25,552 bases of DNA. It comes from Chara braunii (taxonomy: Eukaryota; Streptophyta; Charophyceae; Charales; Characeae). A program made the position numbers and the translations under genes. The first letter of the stretch is position 1, and every line of letters begins with the position of its first letter. The stretch is taken from the NCBI GenBank assembly GCA_003427395.1, contig BFEA01000182.1:2391158-2416709 (forward strand). Direction: 5' to 3'. The notes below the pieces were generated by a model. The model did not search any database. It was not told the origin of the DNA and saw only the letters and a program-made list of their open reading frames with translations. Of the stretch, positions 18,651-25,552 are shown in pieces.

Positions 18651-19500
18651 CCCTTCCTTTTGTGCATGTATGGGCGTGTACCGGAGTTCCTGTGAGTGAG
18701 CGTTGACAAAATTTCAACGGACAATCATGTTCATAGCACAAACAATAAAAAGAAGCTAGGCATGAAAGACCTTGAAGTAAAAGACAGGCTGGAGGGTATG
18801 GGGGAGGTGGGTGGGCAGACGACAACTCAAAGCCAAAAAGTAACACAACAGAAGAAAAAAAACAGGCGAAAAGAATTCCAGTTCCAAAACCAAAAGACTG
18901 AAAAAAATAGAACTGATAATAGATGTTTTTTTAGGAGTTGCACCGACTCATCAGGAGGCTGAACCCTCGATAATCTGCGGAATCTTCGTATTGGACGATT
19001 TGGGTCATGAAACCTTTGAACCTTGTTGAAGGCAGACTGTCTCCCAAACGGAACACAGCAGCGGGCAGCAACCCAGCGAAGCATCAGGCAACGATGTAGA
19101 GGCAACACGAGTGATCAGCGCAAAAAACGACTGCAAGGAACGACACGGCAAGCGGATGACGGATGAACAGCATAGCAACCGTGTAGCGAAGCACAAGGCA
19201 TCTCAAGCAAGGCGACCACTGTAAGGGAGGACAGCGCGAGCGGACCAGCAGCTCAGCAACCGTGCAGCGAAGGACAAGGCAACAGCAACAAGGCAACCAA
19301 CCTACAAGGCACACAAGCAGCAAAGACGGAAGGCATGGCCAGCGGATGGGCAGCAAGGCGGCGGAGCACCATAGTGCAAGGCAACATCAACAAAGCGGCC
19401 ACACCACACTGCAAACATATCAACTTGCAGAGAACCACATGCGCAAGCAGGACAGGCGGCAGAGCACAGACGAGGCAGTCCACATCCAACATGGAGCAAA
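18650..19500. other. Non-coding repeat-rich stretch
   Basis: From 19040 on, dominated by GGCAGCAA, AGCAACCGTG and AAGGCAACA words in irregular succession, including two diverged copies of an AGCAACCGTG.AGCGAAG.ACAAGGCA block near 19166 and 19256. No gene is supported. A short hammerhead-like half motif on the minus strand at 18934-18954 is discussed under findings. Confidence 0.5.
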
Positions 19501-19504
19501 GTGG

Positions 19505-19590
19505 CACATGACCTACTCACATCAGGATTGAACCCCACAGACTGTTGGTTCCCACCACCCACTGAGCCAGGGAGACAATCTAATGAGCAT
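19505..19590 (-). mobile_element. Possible tRNA-derived SINE head
   Basis: On the minus strand TGGCTCAGTGG (19559-19569) fits the RNA polymerase III A box exactly, and GGTTCAATCC (19525-19534) fits the B box, 24 bases apart. This spacing is somewhat short for a functional tRNA, and no cloverleaf or anticodon arm is evident, so a SINE head or tRNA relic is more likely than a tRNA gene. Its ends are undetermined. Confidence 0.45.
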
Positions 19591-19749
19591 CTGTCATCAC
19601 CCACAGGCAACACAGACATCTCGAACCGAGCGCCCCCCCTAAGAGTGCTGTAGGCACTCCAGACAAGGAATGACCGACTGTTTGGCACGACTTAAAGGTG
19701 CTCAGTTGGACACACAAAAAGTAAGAAAAAATCAGAGGAAAGACAAACG

Positions 19750-19752
<3 letters not shown>

Positions 19753-19798
<46 letters not shown>
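19753..19798 (+). repeat. (TG)n microsatellite
   Basis: About 23 uninterrupted TG units. Confidence 0.97.
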
Positions 19799-19799
<1 letters not shown>

Positions 19800-19802
<3 letters not shown>

Positions 19803-20211
19803 ATTTGAACAGGAAGCCACCACGCACATACCCGCACAGCAAACAAGACAGTACAGTATGCCTTATTACGACAACGCAGATCCCAACCGTATGGTTAGCA
19901 AGGAAATACGAAACTGATTCCCTCATGGGGGTTTTTGCATAAAGTACAAGAACCATTTAATTCGACATTTTCCCACCTAATGGAATATTTGTGAATTTCG
20001 TGCAATCAAGGGTAAAAACGCCCAACTGGTTGGCATGATTAGGAGCAAAAATAAGCATTGTGACAGAATCATAGGAAACACTAAACTTAAAGAGAACGGG
20101 AAGAACTATTTTTCTATATCACTGCGTAAGACCGTATATCTAGAAGATAAATCCTACCAATCCTGTCTCGAAGAGGGCCCATTGATTGCTGAACATACTG
20201 TCCATTTCCTT
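19800..20211 (-). other. Downstream flank or 3' UTR of the candidate host gene
   Basis: No protein family recognised on either strand. On the minus strand it follows the stop of the putative terminal exon and would be its 3' untranslated region. The plus-strand 89-codon frame starting near 20035 begins with ATT, is Lys/Asn/Ile-rich and has no recognisable domain. Confidence 0.3.
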
Positions 20212-20298
20212 TTAGTAGGCCAGCAAACGTCTTTCAATCAGGCAATCCAATTTCTCTTCATCGAACATCCATGCATAAGGTACCTCACCAATGATCAA
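20212..20298 (-). CDS. Putative terminal exon of host gene
   Basis: After an acceptor-like ATGTTTACAG (minus strand), 28 codons read LIIGEVPYAWMFDEEKLDC then LIERRLLAY and TAA. Composition is that of a normal protein C-terminus rather than random DNA. It lies on the same strand as the membrane-protein exons at 21261-21770 and 22056-22143, so it may be their last exon, but the connection is inference. I do not recognise the family. Confidence 0.4.
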   Translation of the reverse strand: MIIGEVPYAWMFDEEKLDCLIERRLLAY

Positions 20299-20750
20299 CT
20301 GTAAACATATGAATTCAAATGAACAGCAGAACTAATGAGCTGACTACAACAATCCGTGCACCACGGGAGTCTATTAAAATGTAAAAAACACGAAAACCAA
20401 GTCAGGGGAGTTAATTTAAGCCTTTCCATGACTTATACCTGCTCAGAACACACGCAACTTCAGTCATTTTGACGTAATCAGGATAAGCGCTAGCAATTTT
20501 ATTATGAGGAATATAAACAAACCAAATTATTCAAACCGCGAAGCACCATACACAACAAACGAAGATTTGCACACGAGGGAGCAGATAGGGAACTCGATTC
20601 TTCGTGATCCAAAGCTCACTCAATCTTATCAGTTCCATCGAAAGGATTTCAGAATCTTCATGCTACCCCTCATATCTTGCGCTCGATCCACCGCTACAAT
20701 CCATGATCCATGCCCAAAACATATCACCATCGAGATACATCGCCATATTC

Positions 20751-20996
20751 TCAACATTTAAACCACCCCGGACCCCGAACGTATTTTAGAAAAGACCGAG
20801 GAATATATCCATTCTTAACCGATGTTCTCAAATCTTCATGCTTGCCCATATAAAAAAGTCGGACATCCTCGGACACATATGGGGTTAAACATCTCGACGC
20901 CATTACTGTATCCAAAGGAAGGCTTCTCATCCAATCATCCTCATTTTCACTCGTGCCGCAATACCCGCCAGTGTAACGCCGACCACCCCAATTCAT
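20751..20996 (-). CDS. Possible internal exon of host gene, unknown
   Basis: An 81-codon minus-strand open frame containing GYCGTSENEDDWMRSLPL and VRLFYMGKHEDLRTSVKNGY, with mixed, protein-like composition. No splice sites stand out, and a second frame just downstream (ENMAMYLDGDMFWAW) is also protein-like, so the true frame is uncertain. It could be an exon of the gene on this strand or chance. Confidence 0.25.
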   Translation of the reverse strand: MNWGGRRYTGGYCGTSENEDDWMRSLPLDTVMASRCLTPYVSEDVRLFYMGKHEDLRTSVKNGYIPRSFLKYVRGPGWFKC

Positions 20997-21260
20997 TTAT
21001 CCCTACGCTCATCCGAACACCCATCCTCACTCCTCCGATATTAACAACCCGAATATCTCCATACGCACAACAGCAGCTCTTCTAAGCATGTAGACCTCCA
21101 TCAACACACTTTCCCGGGATTTCGTTAATCCTTATGCTGTTAGCGTATTTAGAAGGCTTTTCCATCTATCCTCCGCGCATCCAATAGCGCAGAAACAAGA
21201 ACTCGCACCTCCAGACCACATCCATTTCCCTCACGTCTCCATCCTCACTACTGCAACAAA

Positions 21261-21770
21261 CTAACGCGATCCTCCACTCGGCGGATAACAGTAGATCAAG
21301 AGGAATGTCGACGATCTCATTCTCCAATACACGAATAGAGCGCCAACAGTCGCTAACAAGGGAAGTACAAAACATCCAAAATAAACGCCCCAAATTCCCT
21401 CCGCTTTCCAACACATTTTATTCCCAGCCGTCAAGAACATCGAGTACTCACGTATGAATGCCATCATGGCTACTGCTGTAAACGACCATGCATCTATCAC
21501 CAAAGAGAAGACAATCATCCATACGAAGATATACTCTATCCCCTTATTCCTTACGACATAATTTAGGCTGAGCAGATCTTGTCGAGTTAAAGACGCAACA
21601 TCCACAGTCATTAATGTGAACAACAGCAAATTCCATTGCCATGAAAAACGCCAACAGTGCAAGAAAAATGGCGAAGATAGCAACTATCGCCACAGACACG
21701 TAAGCAGTTTCCATTCGGAAAGCTTCAAAAGTCAGGCGCACGCCATCTTTTAGCGAGAATTCACCAGTTC
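21261..21770 (-). CDS. Membrane-protein exon block of host gene
   Basis: A strong acceptor precedes 21770 on the minus strand: a pyrimidine tract (ATCTTTCTATCTTTCTTTCT) and GTTCACAG. The block opens TGEFSLKDGVRLTFEAFRME and a hydrophobic helix AYVSVAIVAIFAIFLALLAF. This frame stops at 21544. A second, overlapping frame carries two more hydrophobic segments, IFVWMIVFSLVIDAW and GVYFGCFVLPLLATVGALF. Linking them needs an indel or small introns; good donors GTAAGG (near 21558) and GTGAGT (near 21454) are present. The product would be a multi-pass membrane protein; no family recognised. Confidence 0.45.
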
Positions 21771-22055
21771 CTGTGAACACAACTCACAATCACGTAGAAA
21801 GAAAGATAGAAAGATGGCAAACATATAGTTAGGTAGCAACATGACCTGTATATTAATGCATAAATAATCCAAAATAAAGTCCCAATTCAACTAAACGACC
21901 CCTTAGTGTCGACGAAACAGTAGGGTAGTTGGCAAGAAATCCCGAAAGCTTTTTCACCGATCCTTGCCGTGATCGGATCGTCAGGGGATACAATTACCCC
22001 TAGTTATCGTGTCGAAAGGGACTGGGCTTTTATTTTTAAAGCCATGAATCAAAAC

Positions 22056-22143
22056 GTGTCGTGTAGGCAAATAAAGCGTTAAAACGAGTTAGGGGAGAAT
22101 ACGAAGATTTTACCACTCCTGATGATGTCACCGGATCACCCAT
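22056..22143 (-). CDS. Putative first exon of host gene
   Basis: ATG in a favourable context (GCGACCATGG) opens MGDPVTSSGVVKSSYSPL and TRFNALFAYTT. A GT after 22056 could be a donor, leaving one base of the next codon. The acceptor before 21770 supplies the missing two bases, so the phases fit and the reading frame passes into TGEFSLKDG. The donor (CACGTTTTG) is weak. Without splicing the frame stops at 22036-22038. Confidence 0.4.
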
Positions 22144-22774
22144 GGTCGCGCCTGCTGGCTACGCATCCAACTTTCACCAGTTTGTCTAACCGAGACGCCC
22201 GAAGCTTTTAGGAAGGAAGAACACGAATTGCTTCGCGCACTAAATCAGACAGAGGTAAGCAACTAGGAGGAAGATACGACTGTGAAAAGAAGAAGAAGAC
22301 GCAAATGGCTGGACGACCAATCCCAGGAGAGCGGCGACGATGCAAAACTCCAAATCCACGGGTATCAGTACAGCGCCAATACGCGGGCCTACGGATTCAA
22401 CGAGTCATTTTGAATCAAGGCACTGCGATCATAAGCGCTACAGTGAGAGGGTGAGTTGGTATTCGAGCAACTCTTAAATAGCAGTATTCGACCTGGACTA
22501 TCCTATTCGCAACAGCGATTCCTACCCAGTCCATTTTGAACACTAAACACAGGCCGAAGGGGGAGGTTAGGGTGGGCACAACGCTCGGGTAAAAAAACAC
22601 CCGAAGATAAGGCCTGCCTGTTGATAAACACCTGCCTTGCAATTTGAATCGTCGGGGAGTACGTCCTATTTTTTTAGGGCTACCGCTTTTTATTGATTTG
22701 TTTAAAGAAGTTTTTTGTTTTTAGCAAGTATATGTGTATATACACCTGCATACACTCCCCTTTCTTTTCAAAAA
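22144..22774. other. Upstream flank of candidate gene and left flank of satellite
   Basis: No gene recognised. On the minus strand this would be promoter and 5' UTR of the candidate host gene. Toward 22680-22774 it becomes T-rich with TATATGTGTATATACA before the satellite starts. Confidence 0.4.
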
Positions 22775-25045
22775 CAGCCCCTCGTTTGTTGTCCTCTTCT
22801 CTCTCTTTGCCTACGGTTTTACCGGGCAGTTCTGTTTGTGACGATATATATATAAATATATATACACAAAAAACAATTTATATAGTGAAACTCCGACGAA
22901 ACAGTTTGTCACAGCCCCTCGTTTGTTGTCCTCTTCTCTCTCTTTGCCTACGGTTTTACCGGGCAGTTCTGTTTGTGACGATATATATATAAATATATAT
23001 ACACAAAAAACAATTTATATAGTGAAACTCCGACGAAACAGTTTGTCACAGCCCCTCGTTTGTTGTCCTCTTCTCTCTCTTTGCCTACGGTTTTACCGGG
23101 CAGTTCTGTTTGTGACGATATATATATAAATATATATACACAAAAAACAATTTATATAGTGAAACTCCGACGAAACAGTTTGTCACAGCCCCTCGTTTGT
23201 TGTCCTCTTCTCTCTCTTTGCCTACGGTTTTACCGGGCAGTTCTGTTTGTGACGATATATATATAAATATATATACACAAAAAACAATTTATATAGTGAA
23301 ACTCCGACGAAACAGTTTGTCACAGCCCCTCGTTTGTTGTCCTCTTCTCTCTCTTTGCCTACGGTTTTACCGGGCAGTTCTGTTTGTGACGATATATATA
23401 TAAATATATATACACAAAAAACAATTTATATAGTGAAACTCCGACGAAACAGTTTGTCACAGCCCCTCGTTTGTTGTCCTCTTCTCTCTCTTTGCCTACG
23501 GTTTTACCGGGCAGTTCTGTTTGTGACGATATATATATAAATATATATACACAAAAAACAATTTATATAGTGAAACTCCGACGAAACAGTTTGTCACAGC
23601 CCCTCGTTTGTTGTCCTCTTCTCTCTCTTTGCCTACGGTTTTACCGGGCAGTTCTGTTTGTGACGATATATATATAAATATATATACACAAAAAACAATT
23701 TATATAGTGAAACTCCGACGAAACAGTTTGTCACAGCCCCTCGTTTGTTGTCCTCTTCTCTCTCTTTGCCTACGGTTTTACCGGGCAGTTCTGTTTGTGA
23801 CGATATATATATAAATATATATACACAAAAAACAATTTATATAGTGAAACTCCGACGAAACAGTTTGTCACAGCCCCTCGTTTGTTGTCCTCTTCTCTCT
23901 CTTTGCCTACGGTTTTACCGGGCAGTTCTGTTTGTGACGATATATATATAAATATATATACACAAAAAACAATTTATATAGTGAAACTCCGACGAAACAG
24001 TTTGTCACAGCCCCTCGTTTGTTGTCCTCTTCTCTCTCTTTGCCTACGGTTTTACCGGGCAGTTCTGTTTGTGACGATATATATATAAATATATATACAC
24101 AAAAAACAATTTATATAGTGAAACTCCGACGAAACAGTTTGTCACAGCCCCTCGTTTGTTGTCCTCTTCTCTCTCTTTGCCTACGGTTTTACCGGGCAGT
24201 TCTGTTTGTGACGATATATATATAAATATATATACACAAAAAACAATTTATATAGTGAAACTCCGACGAAACAGTTTGTCACAGCCCCTCGTTTGTTGTC
24301 CTCTTCTCTCTCTTTGCCTACGGTTTTACCGGGCAGTTCTGTTTGTGACGATATATATATAAATATATATACACAAAAAACAATTTATATAGTGAAACTC
24401 CGACGAAACAGTTTGTCACAGCCCCTCGTTTGTTGTCCTCTTCTCTCTCTTTGCCTACGGTTTTACCGGGCAGTTCTGTTTGTGACGATATATATATAAA
24501 TATATATACACAAAAAACAATTTATATAGTGAAACTCCGACGAAACAGTTTGTCACAGCCCCTCGTTTGTTGTCCTCTTCTCTCTCTTTGCCTACGGTTT
24601 TACCGGGCAGTTCTGTTTGTGACGATATATATATAAATATATATACACAAAAAACAATTTATATAGTGAAACTCCGACGAAACAGTTTGTCACAGCCCCT
24701 CGTTTGTTGTCCTCTTCTCTCTCTTTGCCTACGGTTTTACCGGGCAGTTCTGTTTGTGACGATATATATATAAATATATATACACAAAAAACAATTTATA
24801 TAGTGAAACTCCGACGAAACAGTTTGTCACAGCCCCTCGTTTGTTGTCCTCTTCTCTCTCTTTGCCTACGGTTTTACCGGGCAGTTCTGTTTGTGACGAT
24901 ATATATATAAATATATATACACAAAAAACAATTTATATAGTGAAACTCCGACGAAACAGTTTGTCACAGCCCCTCGTTTGTTGTCCTCTTCTCCCTCTCT
25001 GCCTATGGTTTACCGGGCAGTTCTATTTGACGATATATATATATA
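22775..25045 (+). repeat. 137-bp satellite array, 17 copies
   Basis: Units start CAGCCCCTCG at 22775 and every 137 bases to 24967. The first 16 appear identical by reading and by their repeated translation; the last (from 24967) is diverged and shortened. Each unit has a pyrimidine-rich part, an AT-rich part (ATATATATAAATATATATA) and a CTCCGACGAAACAGTTTGTC end. The repeated 68-codon open frames begin with TTG, overlap from unit to unit and are not genes. Confidence 0.98.
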
Positions 25046-25104
25046 TACAAAGTTGCCAGGCCGAACGTACGGAGGCCCCTAAGCTGACCCCAAAACGTTC
25101 GGGC

Positions 25105-25131
25105 GTTCGGGTCCCCGTACGGGGCCCGAAC
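25105..25131. repeat. Near-perfect GC-rich palindrome
   Basis: GTTCGGG at 25105-25111 is matched by CCCGAAC at 25125-25131 around CCCCGTACGGGG, with one unpaired T. A further GGCCGAACGTACGG word lies about 50 bases before. No terminator or gene is implied. Confidence 0.8.
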
Positions 25132-25179
25132 TCGAAGGGGTTCAGACCCCGCAAAAAAATATTTTGGTACGTAAAAATT

Positions 25180-25552
25180 ATTAGTTTTTTCTGATTTTTG
25201 TTTTGTGAGTTCTCTGTTATGTAAGCTACCTGTCTCTCAATTTTTAAGTCATTCTGTGGACCCAAACAATAATGAAAAATCGGCAAAGATGGTGGTGTCA
25301 AAACTTGCTTTCCCACTTACTAATTTGTTTTTTTTCTCTTTTCACTTTTTGTTTTCCCTTTATTTCGGGGCCTGAAAAAAATTATTATTTTTTCAAACTT
25401 TATTTGTAGGTTCTCTATTATGTAAGATACATATGTATAACATTTCATGTCATTTGACTAAGCCAAAAAAAAATGAAAAATCGCCAAAGATGGCGGTGTC
25501 AAAAACTTGCGCGCCCACGCAATAATTTCATTCTCGTTTTATGTTTTCTTAT
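25180..25552 (+). repeat. Start of a second repeat, period about 201 bp
   Basis: TTCTCT.TTATGTAAG at 25210 recurs at 25411, and AATGAAAAATCG.CAAAGATGG at 25271 recurs at 25472, both 201 bases apart, with clear divergence between copies. It may continue beyond the window. Confidence 0.75.

Noticed and set aside
19505-19590. Functional tRNA gene
   Set aside because: A and B boxes fit, but the spacing is short and no acceptor stem, anticodon arm or cloverleaf could be found by eye.
23181-23320. Complete hammerhead ribozyme within one 137-bp unit
   Set aside because: The only UGANGA-like word is GTGACGA, with G in place of the required C, and the AT-rich hairpin after it does not lead directly into a GAAA core.
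22775-25045. CRISPR-like array
   Set aside because: The whole 137-bp unit repeats without unique spacers, and the context is eukaryotic.
22923-25194. Series of 68-residue identical open frames
   Set aside because: They start with TTG, overlap from unit to unit, arise because 137 is not a multiple of three, and are products of the satellite repeat.

Overview
The window looks like nuclear DNA of a streptophyte, probably a charophyte green alga; a Chara-like genome is my inference. The evidence is two degenerate Ty3/gypsy chromoviruses, a transferred mitochondrial segment of streptophyte type (nad7 and atp1), long microsatellites, satellite DNA and traces of a spliced host gene. Nothing resembles a prokaryotic operon. 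Scattered N bases (15486-15985, 17494) show draft-quality assembly, so some frame breaks may be sequencing errors.

Layout. (1) 1-9131: a nearly complete chromovirus, element 1. Its LTRs are 1-1010 (one base cut off by the window edge) and 8129-9131, followed by a primer binding site at 1014-1025 and a long leader carrying about a dozen copies of a TGACGTGGCA-type motif. A coiled-coil Gag, capsid, zinc knuckle, protease, reverse transcriptase (RT, partly duplicated in tandem), RNase H, integrase and chromodomain follow. (2) 9132-15529: the body of a second, different chromovirus, element 2, with the same gene order. It lacks a 5' LTR here, carries a perfect 83-bp inverted repeat at its protease, and is interrupted in the integrase by a mitochondrial insert (about 13509-14150). 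A G-rich polypurine tract at 15518-15529 leads into a probable 3' LTR. (3) 15530-19900: non-coding repeat-rich DNA with CTT, G and TG runs, a short dispersed repeat, and a possible tRNA-derived SINE on the minus strand. (4) about 20200-22150: likely exons of a minus-strand host gene for a multi-pass membrane protein that I do not recognise. (5) 22775-25045: 17 copies of a 137-bp satellite, apparently identical except for the last. (6) 25150-25552: the start of a different repeat of about 201-bp period.

The retroelement parts would once have worked as one cycle: Gag particle, protease maturation, reverse transcription primed by initiator-Met tRNA, and integration steered by a chromodomain. Both copies are broken by stops and frameshifts and are probably inactive. 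The items most worth a second look are the TGACGTGGCA array, the inverted repeat, the mitochondrial nad7/atp1 chimera inside the integrase, the homogeneous satellite, and the unrecognised membrane-protein exons.
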